From Lobosporangium transversale (taxonomy: Eukaryota > Mortierellomycota > Mortierellomycetes > Mortierellales > Mortierellaceae), in contig NW_019028981.1 in the NCBI RefSeq assembly GCF_002105155.1, positions 1,342,501 to 1,406,500 of the forward strand: a DNA stretch of 64,000 bases. Reading direction: 5' to 3'. Positions 1 through 11,727 of the stretch are shown piece by piece. Made by a program: the position numbers and the translations under genes. How positions within the stretch are numbered: the stretch's first letter is position 1; each line of letters opens with the position of its first letter. The notes beneath the pieces are model-generated. The model made no database searches, was not told where the DNA came from, and saw only the letters and a list, made by a program, of their open reading frames with translations.

Positions 1-260
1 ACTTTTTTATTCTGCCCGTTTCCGCGTGCTTCTTTTTTTTTTATTGCCTTTTATTGTAGCTTCCTCAAAATCACTCTCCGTCCATTGCTCCCCTGCACAA
101 ACTAAGGGACATACACTACACCCTTTTATTTTATCTTATTTTTTATTTTTATTTTTTATTTTTTATTTTTTGTCTCTTTGTCTTCGAGCTCTTTGTCTCA
201 TTTTCCCTTCCCCTCCCTCTCCTCCACTGCATATCCCTATTATTCTCTTCGTCTCACGTC
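1..260 (+). promoter_or_regulatory. Upstream region of importin beta gene
   Basis: This stretch precedes the importin beta start codon. It is strongly pyrimidine-rich, with T-runs at about 32-42 and 121-170 and C/T blocks at about 205-250, as seen upstream of most plus-strand genes in this window. No clear TATA box is visible. I see no coding potential that fits a neighbour; short reading frames here lack an ATG in a sensible context. Confidence 0.4.
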
Positions 261-3200
261 ATGGCTTCCATCGGAGAGATCCTCTTGAACACCCTCTCAC
301 AAGGTAAGCATATGGGATCCACTACATGATCTTTTTTTTTTGCCACCATGTCGCAGACATCCTTCATTGCAAAGAGCTTCTTGCTCATTTCCAAGGGACC
401 TGCACTGCCAATCATGAATAAAGCAAAGATGTATATGTAAAAATAAAAAAAAAAGGCGTGCAATAGGAGCAACGTTCTTCAATGCTGTTTGTAATATGGC
501 GGGAGACGTGCCAATTTAATTTTGCTACTCCAAGCTGACAAGGCTATGATGACCCTATAGACAACAAAAGCGTAATTCCATATTCGTTTACTCTTGCTCT
601 GTCATCTGATGTTCAGATGTCCATAGAGTAAAAACGTGGCAAATGGAGAGCATCAGGTCTTTTTTTTTTACGATGGCGCTTTGTTGTTATTGTTTAATTG
701 TTGCTGCACTATGCAGCAATCTCTTTTGTAATCCAACTGTGGATGCATACAACACCTGTGCTCTTAAAAAAGAAACTTCTCATCATTCACTGACGCATAC
801 ATCCCACCTTCCAATCCTTTTTTTGTTTTGCCAAAATAGATCAACAGATCCGTGAAGCCGCAACCACTCAACTCGAGACAGCAGCCAGCGAAGATTTTGT
901 ATGTCATATCGCTATTATTATCTTTTCTTTTGTTTATCTTCTTGGGTCCACGCCACTACATTCTTGCTGGCGTTGCAGCATATTTTTTTTGTGTGGTGAA
1001 CCCTTTGCATGATGTGTTGTCTTCAAGTGTGGTCTTTGAGAGGAGGATGGATTCTTCAATAGGATGTGGCAGGATGCAACAGGACCACATCTGTCGTGAT
1101 ATACGCTTGCTGCGACAACAAACTCGCCACCAACTTTCCTCATACAATATTTATTAGAAAACGTGGCATTTCAAGGACAATTCTGTGGAAGGAAATACAA
1201 TACCTGTGGAGCCATAGTTGCTTCGGGATGACAGTGTTCAATGTCGATGTAACCTTTTCTGTTATAGTCTTACCAAAAGCTAAACGCCCATAGAAATACT
1301 TGGATGGTGGCAGTATCAAATGCGATAATAGTATTAGTGTTTAATCGCGTGTAGATTTGGGCATTCAAAGTTATCGGATGAAGAGAAGGATTGAGGGGAT
1401 GAATTAGACTTTCAATGTTTAACCCCTTGAAGCGCCTGCATCTATCTTTTGATTTATTTGTGCCGTCTTGAACAAGGGAAACATGGTACCGTTAAGAGTA
1501 CAGAACAGACCAGCTGACGCTTTCTTTTTTGTTTTTATCTTCTTTCCAACTTTGTACATATGTGGGATATTACGCCGCTGAATAGAAACAATATGTGGTC
1601 ATGTTGTGCCAAGAGCTCGGCAATGAGCAAAGTCAAGCCCGTATCCCTGCTGGTTTGGCTCTCAAAAACGCATTGACAACAAGGGTAAGCCAATTGGAGA
1701 ATAGATCATGTGTGTCACTTGACTCTGTTAAAATCCTAATGCATATCCAGATAACGGTTCTTAACATTGCATTGATTTGTACATGTCAATATCTTTAGGA
1801 AGTTATTCGTCGTAATGAAATCTCTGCTCGATGGTTGGGTATTGATGAATCTACAAGAAGCCAGATCAAAACCTTGGTAAGCCTTTTTTTTTATTTTAAT
1901 TTTGTTAATCATAATTTGATGCATGACGACGTCATTTTAGCTTGTATCTAATAAATGAGCTCTCTATTGCACGTTAATAGGTCTTGACTACGCTTGGTAC
2001 TCCTGATCTTCGTGCCGGTCTTGTCGCAGCTCAAGTTGTAGCAGCCATTGCTACTATTGAACTCCCAGTTCAGCAATGGGAGGATGTTATTCGCCTTATG
2101 CTTCAGAATCTCCAGACCACTGACAACACCAATCTGAAACAATGCACCCTTCGAGCTATTGGATACATCTGCGAAACGATTGTAAGTACTAATTATATTT
2201 TGATAATACGTTTTTTTTTTATTATGTCTTTATTTTTTTTTCGAAAGAAAAACTTCTAACATGCAAAAACGTCGCTGTATCATATTTAATAGCCCCGCAA
2301 AATCCTGACATCGCAATCCAATAGCATTTTGACAGCGGTTGTTCAGGGTGCACGCAAAGATGAACCAAATGAGGCTGTTCGTTTGGCTGCCATCGGTGCC
2401 TTGTACAATTCATTGGAGTTTGTTGAGGAGAATTTCAAGAGAGAGGGCGAACGTAATTACATCATGCAAGTGGTCTGTGAGGCTACTCAGAGCCAGGATG
2501 TTCAAGTTCAAATTGCATCGTATGAGTGCTTGGTGCGCATTATGCAGCTCTATTATGAATACATGCCATATTATATGCAACAGGCCCTCTTTGGAGTAAG
2601 TTTAAATTAACACATTTAGATCTGCTGCGTTTATCCCATTAACTTTTTTTTTTTTTTTATTTTTTTTTTTTATTTTTATTTTTTATTTTATAAAGTGCTT
2701 GTTTTGATGTATCAATCGACTAACGCATCCTATGACTCTATCAAATAATTTAATTTCTAGCTTACTGTCCAGGGTATGAAGCATGAAAACGAGCGTGTTG
2801 CTCTGCAGGCTGTCGAATTCTGGTCAACCGTCTGTGAGGAGGAGATTGATTTGGAAAATGCCAAAATGGATGCTCTTGAGAATGGAGTAGTGCCTGATAC
2901 GACCAACTATTACTTTGCTAGGGCCGCCTTGTCCGAAACTTTGCCTGTTCTCTTGCAATTGATGGCCAGGCAGGATGAGGACGATGAAGAGGATGACTGG
3001 AACCTTTCTATGGCCGCAGGAACCTGTTTGTCTTTGACTGCACAGTGTGTTGGTAATATTATTGTCGCCCCTGTTATTCATTTCGTTGAAGCCAACATCA
3101 AGAGTAGCGAATGGCAGTACCGTGAAGCATCCGTCATGGCCTTTGGTTCTATCCTCGAAGGTCCAGGACATGATCTGCTGATCCCCCCTGTATCACAGGC

Positions 3201-4784
3201 GCTTCCTTTCCTGATTGAAATGATGAGGGATCCCGTGATCAAGGTCAAAGATACTACCGCTTGGGCTTTGGGACGTGTTTCACAGTCTTTAGTAGAATGT
3301 ATTAAACCCGATGTCCACCTTCACCCCCTCATTGACGCTCTCATCCGTGGATTGGGCGATTCAAACAGAATTGTCTCAAACTGCTGCTTGTCTTTGATGA
3401 ACCTAGCGGAGCAACTGGAGGGAGAACAGGGTCCTGATTCGCCTACCAGTCTCATGTCGCCATTTTTTGATAGTATCATTACAGCTTTGCTGCAGATCAC
3501 TGACCGAAATACCAACGAGGCATTCTCTCGCACCTCTGCTTACGAAGCCATTTCAATCTTGATCAGTCATAGTGCCAAGGACAACTTCCCCGCTATTTCG
3601 CAATTGACCTTGACGATCTTGGACCGCCTGGAACAGAGCATCGCTGTTCAGAATCAAATTGTTGGAGTCGATGAGCGTAACGCTCACAGTGAGTTGCAAT
3701 CCAACATTTGCAGTGTGTTGACCAACATCATTCGTCGTGTTGGAGGAGCGATTTCTCCCATGGCTGACCGTATCATGACCGCGTTGTTACAGTTGTTGAC
3801 TGCTGCTTCAAGACAATCTACTATTGTGGAAGATACATTTTTGGCTGTCGGTGCTCTGACTACTGCTTTGGAGGCTGAGTTTAGCCGCTACTTGGATTCT
3901 TTTGCCCCATTCTTGTTCACTGCCCTTCAGAATCATGAGGAGTACCAGCTGTGCTCAATTGCTGTTGGTTTGATTGGAGATATCTGCCGCGGTTTGGGTG
4001 CACAGTCAGCTTCCTATTGTGATAGCTTTATGACGACTCTTTTGCAAAACTTACAGAGCCCTGTATTGCACCGCGCTGTTAAGCCAGCCATTCTTTCATG
4101 CTTTGGAGATATTGCATTGGCTATTGAGGGTCAGTTTGCTAACTACCTTGATGTAACCATGAGTGTCCTTGCACAGGCTTGTAACATTACTGCTGGATCC
4201 GTAAGTGTATTAGAAACTCGTGTTTTATTTTATTTTTATTTTTATTTTACTTCTGATAATATTAACAATCTTTTTATTCTTTTTTTTATTTATTGCGCGC
4301 GAATATAAATAGACTGATTATGACATGATTGATTATGTGAACCAACTTCGTGAGGGTATTGTGGATGCCTATGTTGGAATCGTTCAAGGGTTGAAGAGTA
4401 GTGGACAATGTAAGTAAAAAAGATTTTAAAATCAGTGGTGAATTAAGATGTAGGGTGTTTACATACTGGCATTAACTCAACTTTGTGCGTGCTATATTTT
4501 GTAATCTAGCTGCTCTTCTGGCGCCTCATCTTCGTCATGTGTTTGAGTTCCTCTGCGCAGTCTACAATGATCCTGAGCGCTCGGATACGCTCTTGCGCAA
4601 CATGATTGGACTGATTGGTGATTTAGCGGACTCGTTCCCTGGTGGAGATATTCGTGACTTCCTTGTAGCGGAATGGATTGGTCAATGCTTAAAGGAGGGC
4701 CGCAGCAGTCGCCAACACTCTGTTACGACTAAAGAGGTTGCACGCTGGGCAAAGGAGATGGTCAAGCGTGCTACTGCCATGTAA
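261..4784 (+). CDS. KAP95: Importin subunit beta-1 (karyopherin beta, Kap95)
   Basis: Nuclear import receptor that binds importin alpha-cargo, docks at nucleoporins and is released by RanGTP. Nine exons: 261-303, 840-898, 1586-1684, 1799-1876, 1981-2181, 2293-2595, 2761-4200, 4313-4409, 4510-4784. They give 864 residues, the usual family length. All junctions are GT-AG and keep frame. The protein is a run of HEAT-type helical repeats. The N-terminal importin-beta region has the typical order of helices, with [12 protein letters not shown] matching the conserved 'GLQLKN' helix. An acidic loop [10 protein letters not shown] lies at about residue 340, where importin beta has its conserved DDDDWNP-like loop. 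The start ATG opens [14 protein letters not shown], which matches the family start. Identification is from recalled family sequence and is very secure. Confidence 0.96.
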
Positions 4785-5582
4785 AGATTTCATCCCAAAG
4801 GAATTGCAATCACCAGAACGACCTTTTTTTTCCCGCTTTCCTTTAATCGTACGCTCGCTTTTTGTATTGCAATGATGAATTCCATCTCTTTCTTTCTTTC
4901 TTTACTACTTCACCACTGTACTTTTCCTCCTTTTCATACTCTCTCTTTCCATCACAAAAAAAAAAAAAAAAAAAAAAAAAAGATAAAAAAAGAAAAAAGA
5001 AAAAATTTATGAAGAGATGCTGATAGAGCGCATCTTTTTCCATTTTACCCCCCTTTCCCTTTTTTATCCTTTTTTTTTTCTTCAATTGTAGCAAGCTCCT
5101 TTTCCCATTTGTTCATACACACTTTCTGCTTTATTTTAGGTCGTTCTTTCGTTTCATTCCTTTCTCTTCCTTTTTTTCCTTTTATCTTTTCGTTCATTCA
5201 TTTGTTTATAGATCGACCTTTTACATTTTCTTTTCAGCAAGTATTACTTCGCCCCACTCCCATTTTCTTATTTCCCCATCTTCCCATTTTTTCTTCTCTT
5301 TCCATTCTCCCCATTTCCCTTTTCTTCCTATTTCTTTTGTTGGAAAATAAATAAAAAACGCAAAAACAAAAAGTAATCGTTCTTATTTTGGGATTGTATG
5401 GGCCCAGCGCCACCAATTGCTTCTTTTGAAATGTCGGTTGTGTGTACCTGAATTCAATCCAAACTATTTTGCAGTCACACATAAACAATGCGCTTTTTTT
5501 TTTTTTTTGTTCTTACAACTTACAAGAACATCATTTATTTATTTATTCATCTCATTTCATTATTCATCTCGGATTATTCAGC
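4785..5582. other. Intergenic region, KAP95 3' end to LYAR promoter
   Basis: No gene seen. It holds a poly-A tract at 4957-4981, T-rich 3'-flank sequence, and a long C/T-rich block (about 5110-5345) that probably belongs to the promoter or 5' leader of the next gene. Several low-complexity reading frames cross it, but their composition is simply that of the pyrimidine tract. Confidence 0.5.
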
Positions 5583-6500
5583 ATGGTTTCGTTTGTGTGT
5601 GATACTTGCCAGGAGACGGTTAAGAAGCCGAAGTTGGACCAACACTTTAACCGTTGTCCATATGCACAATTTTCTTGTATTGACTGCTCGGTTTCATTTC
5701 AAGGTACAGAGTACCGGACCCATACATCATGTATCAGTGAAGCTGAGAAGTATCAAAAGTCTTTGTACCGAGGACCCAAAAAGGTAAAATAAAAAAGAAA
5801 AACATATTTTATCGAGCATTGATGCATTGATAGTTACTCTCTTCCTAATGGTGATTGTAGAAGAAAAACAAAAACACTAATATATATACACACACTTTTA
5901 TACATATATATATAAATATATGAATGATCTATTTTTTTTTTTTTTTTTTTTTTTTCCTTGGAAATGTAGGGAGGTCATCAAAACAATGGACAAAAGAATA
6001 GCAACAACAGTAACAATAGCAACGACAAAGGAAATAACCAAAAGAGTCGATCTGAATTAACTGTTACGTCAATAACTGTGTCTACGTCATCTACTCTGAT
6101 CAAGCCCGATGGAGATGTACCGTTGTCGATAGTAGAGGAGATGAAGCAGAAGAACAAGCGTAAAGCTGAAGAGCCTGCAGAGGACGAATCGCCAGCCAAG
6201 AAGGACAAGAAGGACAAGAAGGACAAGAAGGAAAAAGAGGACGAGAAGGAGAAGGAGAAGGAAAAGAAAGAGAAGAAGGAGAAGGAGAAGAAGGAGAAGA
6301 AGGAGAAGAAGGAGAAGAAGGAGAAGGAGAATAAGAAGGAAAAGGCTGAAAAGAAAGAGGACAAGGACGGCAAGCCTGAAAAAGAAAAGAAGGAGAAGAA
6401 GGAAAAGAAGGAGAAAGAGGATAAAGCGGACAAGACTGACAAAGCGGACAAAAAGGAGAAGAAGGACAAGAAGAAGGACAAGAAGAAGGATAAGAACTAA
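5583..6500 (+). CDS. LYAR-type nucleolar zinc-finger protein
   Basis: Two exons (5583-5783, 5970-6500), 243 residues. The N-terminal 67 residues contain two C2HC-type zinc fingers of the LYAR family: CDTCQETVKKPKLDQHFNRC and, after it, FSCIDCSVSFQGTEYRTHTSC, followed by SEAEKYQKSLYRG, which matches the human LYAR 'SEDQKYGGKGYEG' region. LYAR proteins are nucleolar and linked to rRNA processing and cell growth. The rest is low complexity: an Asn/Ser-rich linker, then from about residue 120 a long Lys/Glu/Asp run built on KKDKK and KEKKEK units, typical of nucleolar proteins. The first intron ends with a 20-plus T tract and uses a weak donor (gtaaaa), but frame joins perfectly. The reverse-strand reading frames over the repeat are shadows. 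Confidence 0.88.
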
Positions 6501-7030
6501 AATAGACTATATATCCTCCCATAATCTGTTTTGTGCGGACTTAATAGAATTGTTTTCCATTGCATAAAAAAAATGATAGATTGTACCATGATGGGATGGC
6601 GAGGCAGGCATTCAATTTGTAAAGTGAATGATCTGTGCAGCCTTGTATATCTGTATTTGCGTGTGTGTGTGTTTTTTTACGCGTATGTCGTTTTGTGAGC
6701 AGGAAGGCTATTACATCGCACGTGCTGCACTGAACATCGCATTTACTTTCCCACGGCCCCTCATTTTTTTCCCACATCCCTCTCTCATTTTTTTACTTCT
6801 CCGCTATTTTCTATTTCATCCTTTTCTCCCCCATTCCACTCCACACTCTTCTCTTTCTTTCTCTTCTCATCATCATCTCTATTCTAGCATCTCTTCATTT
6901 GGTTGTGCAAGTGGTTCATTCCTCATCTGTACATAACAACCTCTTACCTCCTCTTCTGCTCCACTCTCCTCTCTTTTATTCCCTCTTTCCTATTTTCTCC
7001 TTCTAAACCCCTCCAATTGCTCAACGCATA
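6501..7030. other. Intergenic region upstream of BCKDHA
   Basis: No gene seen. The first part is the 3' flank of the zinc-finger gene with a short GT repeat (about 6660-6671). The second part (about 6770-7020) is a C/T-rich, G-poor block directly before the next ATG, a probable core promoter and leader. Confidence 0.45.
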
Positions 7031-8999
7031 ATGTTTGCAAGGATCCCCGCCAGAGCTGTCGCTAGGGCTATCCCCTCCAGAACACTTGCTGCCACATCCG
7101 TCAAGGTGCGTAAATATAGTTTAATAGCCCTCCCCATCTCTTTTCACTTTATAGATAATTACTCTTACCTTGCAAGCAAGCATATAGCCAACCTATTGAA
7201 TGTATATACACTTTCTTTTTATTTTATTTTTTTATTTTTATACATACAACTATTAGGCATTCGCAACATCTGCTGTGTCAAAGGATATTTCTGCTACTTC
7301 TAAGAAGGATCGAATCAAGGTCAACTTCCCTGGTGCACTTGACAGTCATTTCTCACAGAAGCTCGAGATCCGCGAGAGGATGGAGCCCATTGACACATTC
7401 CGTGTAATGGACACAGATGGAAAGGTCCTTGATCCCTCTTTGGAACCTGATGTAAGTTTTGTTTATCAATTCGATTTTTATTCTTTATTTTTTATATTAT
7501 GATTTAGAGTTTGAGACGCTATTGCAAAAAGGCCAAGAATGTGTGGGAAAAATCCGAGGCATTTTTTTGTTTTTTTTGTTTTAATGATCATTCTCTCTCT
7601 GTAGACATCATAATACCCAGACCAATTCGCTTTATATATACACATTTATACCTTTAATTCATACTAAATGATATCCTATTCTGAATACACTTTTGTTTCT
7701 TGTACATCCTGTATAACTCTCAGGTCACTGAAGAGTTTGCTATCAAGATCTACAAGGACATGTTGACCCTCAACAATGTGGACTTGATCTTGTATGAAGC
7801 CCAGCGTCAGGGACGTATCAGTTTCTACATGACCAATGCTGGAGAGGAGGCTTATATTGGAAGTGCCGCTGCTTTGGATCCTGAGGATGAAATCTTCGGA
7901 CAGGTAATAAGAATTGAACACACTTTGTAGATATTTGTTTATTCGCCTCTCCTTTTTCGCCCTGCTTCCTTTCCCCATTTTGATTTTGGCTTTTGTTTGC
8001 TTCTTTCTTTCTTTCTTTTTATTGTAGTATCGTGAAGCTGGAACATTGCTGTACCGTGGATTCACTTTGGATCAATTCATGAATCAATGTTACTCTAATG
8101 ACTTGGACCTTGGTAAAGGCAGACAGATGCCAGTTCACTTTGGATGCAAGGCTCTTCATTTCCAGACTATTTCTTCCCCCTTGGCGACTCAATTGCCTCA
8201 GGCTTCGGGCGCTGCCTATGCGATCAAGCGTTCTGGTCGTAAGAACTGTGTCATGTGCTACTTTGGAGAGGGTGCTGCCTCTGAGGGTGATTTCCATGCT
8301 GCCTTGAACATTGCGGCCACCACCTCTTGCCCCGTCATCTTTTTCTGGTAATTTTTATTTTTATTTTTATTTTTTAATTTTGTCTAATCGTTTTTTGTCC
8401 TTTCCTGACTATATCTAATCTCCTTTTATTTTCTTTATTGTATTAGCCGCAACAATGGTTTCGCCATTTCGACACCTGCAAATGAGCAGTACAAGGGTGA
8501 TGGTATTGCTAGCCGTGGTGTTGGTTACGGTATGCACACGATCCGTGTGGATGGTAACGATGTCTGGGCAGTTTATAAGGCTACACAGGAAGCTCGCAAG
8601 ATTGCAGTCGAACAACACAAGCCTGTTTTGATTGAAGCCATGACATACCGTGTGGGTCATCACTCGACCTCAGATGATTCCTCTGCTTACCGTTCCAAGA
8701 AGGAGGTTGAGGATTGGAAGCGTCATGATAACCCGATTGTGAGGATGCGTAAATGGTTGGAGAACAAGGGTTGGTGGGACGAGACCAAGGAATCGAGCCA
8801 CAAGTCATTTGCTCGGTCACAGGTCTTGAAGAGCTTTGCGGCGGCCGAGAAGCGCAAGAAGCCTCCAGTGTCAGAGATGTTTAATGATGTCTATGACAAG
8901 TTGACACCCAATTTAATCGAGCAGAAAAAGGAACTTGAAGAGTTGATCAAGAAGTATCCAGATCATTATGATACTTCCAACTATGCTCCTGAGAAGTAA
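7031..8999 (+). CDS. BCKDHA: Mitochondrial 2-oxoisovalerate dehydrogenase E1 alpha subunit
   Basis: Alpha subunit of the thiamine-diphosphate E1 component of the branched-chain 2-oxoacid dehydrogenase complex, which decarboxylates the 2-oxoacids of Leu, Ile and Val in the mitochondrial matrix. Five exons: 7031-7105, 7257-7451, 7724-7903, 8028-8347, 8447-8999; 440 residues. The N-terminus ([20 protein letters not shown]) is a clear Arg-rich mitochondrial presequence. The ThDP/Mg motif starts as [13 protein letters not shown] and ends CRNNGFAIS, with a codon split across the last intron. The phosphorylation-loop region [16 protein letters not shown] is typical of BCKDHA and separates it from pyruvate dehydrogenase E1 alpha. 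Length and ending fit the family. Confidence 0.96.
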
Positions 9000-9092
9000 A
9001 ACATTGACAAAAAGGGAAAGGTGAATGGGTGCAAATACCTGTTCAAGAGGGGAGAGAAGATCATTTATACAGCTATTTCGAATTGACTTCCA

Positions 9093-9096
<4 letters not shown>

Positions 9097-9144
<48 letters not shown>

Positions 9145-9147
9145 TGT
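9097..9147. repeat. (ATT)n microsatellite
   Basis: About 17 copies of ATT in the 3' flank between two convergent genes. Similar ATT/TAA tracts occur in introns at 10410-10439, 18613-18690 and 45058-45093, so this motif is a recurrent simple repeat of the genome. Confidence 0.95.
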
Positions 9148-9248
9148 TTCCAATAAACATTAATAGACATTCCTAAAATCCCTCACCATTGCGTTTTACA
9201 TCTTCTCTTATTTCTCTCTTTTTTTTTTTTTCTCTAGTTCTTTATTCC

Positions 9249-9954
9249 CTAACGAAGACGACTGATTTCTGCTTCTTCTCTAAACTTGGCTTCCACATAA
9301 TCGACGACCTCGTCACCATAAGCTTCTCTAAGATCAGCATCGGGGGCCAACATGTCATGTTTAACCATTTCCCCTTTGGTCATCACGACCACATTCTGTA
9401 GACTCAGAGGCTCAGTTCGTTTCCAACGACAGAGACCAACCTTGTGAGTACTCTGAGAGAGCACACTCTTACCTCGGAAGATCTCCTCTAGAACATAACC
9501 AATATCTCGACGATCCAAAGCAATGGTCTCGATGGACTTGTCTATTCTCTTTTCTCTAACAGTGAGCTCTCGATGGAGTCTTAGATAGAGGGAATCTCGT
9601 AACTTGATGGGTAAAGGATCCATGGGCCAATCTGCGAGCTTGCAGACAATAAATGTGGCCATCGACATCCCAAACATGGCCGGTAGAGGACCCAAGACCG
9701 GTAAGATACGAGAACGGAAATCGGGAAGAGCTGAATATTCATCTGCTTCTTGAGCCTGTGTCTCATCTAAGGGGAGGAGTCTCACATGATGGGGCTTTTC
9801 AGTCGAATAGACCACCTCGATTCCAGTATCGACCCCCATTTTCTTGATCCTGCGACGTACAGCTCTTGCAAGCGGATCCTCTAGTAAAAGAAATGTATAT
9901 ATTCATATATATAAGAAAAGGGATTCATATCATCTTAATACTTGAATACCATTC

Positions 9955-9990
<36 letters not shown>

Positions 9991-11062
9991 TTACCTAAGG
10001 TTTCAGAGATATCACTGATCTGAATACGAGAAGGATCTGCCTTTGCGCCTGCGCCCATAGAGCTGATGACGGGTAATTTATGGTCATAACAAAACTTGAG
10101 GAGGGCCAATTTGGTATTAATATTATCGATAGCATCGATCACATAATCCGGGTTTCCCGAGAGCAAGTCCTCAGCATTGTCTTCTTGAAACAAATCCACA
10201 CGAGCATCGATATCACACCAAGGTGCAATCAATTCAAACGCTCTTTTCATGGAGAGGACCTTGGGGGTGCCCACATCCCCCTGGACCGCGGTTGCATGTC
10301 GATTCAGAGATGAAAGAGAGACTTGATCGAAATCAATGAGACGGATCTTGCCAACTCCACTTCGGATCAACATATTGGCTGCCCAGCTTCCGACTCCACC
10401 TTTTTGATGGAAATTATTATTATTATTATTATTATTATTCCGTGTTAGGAGGATGGAAAAGAGAAATAAATATCTTGGTCAATGATATGTTTCAACTCTG
10501 TATCTGGATCCATGCACATTTTCGCTTTCATTTTTTTTTCTTTTCTTTTACCTGCGCCAACAATGATGACAAAAGAATTGCGCAACTTTTCAATCCCGTC
10601 CTTTCCCAGGAATGCAAGATTATTTGAAAGTTGTTCCTTAATCAGATCTTCATCCATTAGGCCTTGTTGGGATAATCTATCCCTCAATTGCTGTTGTTGT
10701 CGTTGTTGTTGTTGTGATGAGGACATTTCTTTTCCTGTTCCTCCTGTTGTTGTTGTAGTATTTTCCTGACGATGATAAGAAGATGAGAAATAGGTCGAGG
10801 ACCTCATAAAGGAACCCTCCTCATTCTCGTTATCATGACCGTGAAATGCCGGGGGTGGAGGGATTGATTTCCGAAGTTCGTCTTTTAGTTGTCGAACACG
10901 ACGTTTCTGTTGAGATCCTTGAACACCCAAGATGATGCTTGCGGTGGTGAAAGAGGCTGCAGCCGCTACAAGAGCAAACTTGGTAGCTTGAGAATTGAGA
11001 ATAGTTCCTGAAGAGGCTGAAAGTTTCTCTAGAAACGAAGACGACGCCGACGTTGACGACAT
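9249..11062 (-). CDS. tRNA threonylcarbamoyladenosine dehydratase (TcdA/Tcd1-Tcd2 type)
   Basis: E1-like (ThiF family) ATP-dependent enzyme that converts t6A to cyclic ct6A at tRNA position 37; the yeast homologues Tcd1/Tcd2 are mitochondrial-membrane proteins. Three exons (11062-10552, 10399-9995, 9880-9249), 515 residues. A hydrophobic segment at about residues 26-47 (FALVAAAASFTTASIILGV) is a likely membrane anchor, followed by a basic stretch and a Gln-rich linker. The nucleotide-binding motif is VGAGGVGSWAAN (about 168-179), then IRLIDFDQVSLSSLNRHA, DAIDNINTKLALL and ISSMGAGAKADPSRIQ, all hallmarks of the TcdA branch rather than ubiquitin E1. Intron 1 carries an ATT repeat and intron 2 a 29-T run. 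It faces the BCKDHA gene tail to tail. Confidence 0.9.
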
Positions 11063-11727
11063 TCTTTTCTTTTCTTTTTTCTTTTTCTTTTTCTTTTTTT
11101 TTTGTTTGTTCGTTTGTTTGTTTGTTGTCGTTGGTTTTGGTGTTTCCTTCTTTCCTTTCCTGTTTATTCCTTGAGTTTATTTCAAGTCAAGAAACGGAAA
11201 AAACAAGAAAAAAAAAATACAACTTTTGTTGCTTGTTTTTTTGTTGTTGAGAGAGAATGAATGAATGGTCAATGAATGAAAAAGAAGAACTGGCTGGTCT
11301 GCTATAACGAGTTGTAATGGATCACAGTCACATCATTAACATTCGTTGTTTACGCATGTTCACCCGAAATAAAGTTTCGTGGAATGCCCTTCCCTTTTTT
11401 CATAAGCGCGCCACATGTGCCTGCTTGAACAAACCACTTGAATATGAAGACAAAAAAAAAAAAAAAAGAGTATTTTTATTGGAATGTGCTTTGCAGGTAT
11501 GAATGTCGTTGAGGTCGCGTTGGAAACGTGGTATATCCAGATCCACCGCCCAAAGTGCTATCCATCAAGATGTATCAATGTAAAAGAGACATACTCAAAG
11601 TGAAAGAACATGCGTAAATAAAGAGACGATTGCGATTCTTCATAAAATGCAAGTGTTGGTCCAAAGGAGGACGTTTAAAAAATATTTAATCTGCCATTGA
11701 AATCCTAAAAAACCATGAAAAATCATG
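11063..11727. other. Intergenic region
   Basis: No intact gene seen. It starts with the pyrimidine-rich leader of the tRNA dehydratase gene (runs of ttttc and tttg at about 11064-11130) and contains an A tract at 11451-11466. It then runs into the 3' flank of the broken Crinkler-like gene. Confidence 0.4.

Noticed and set aside
5978..6522. Minus-strand Ser/Phe- and Ser/Pro-rich frames
   Set aside because: They are antisense shadows of the Lys/Glu repeat in the LYAR-type gene.
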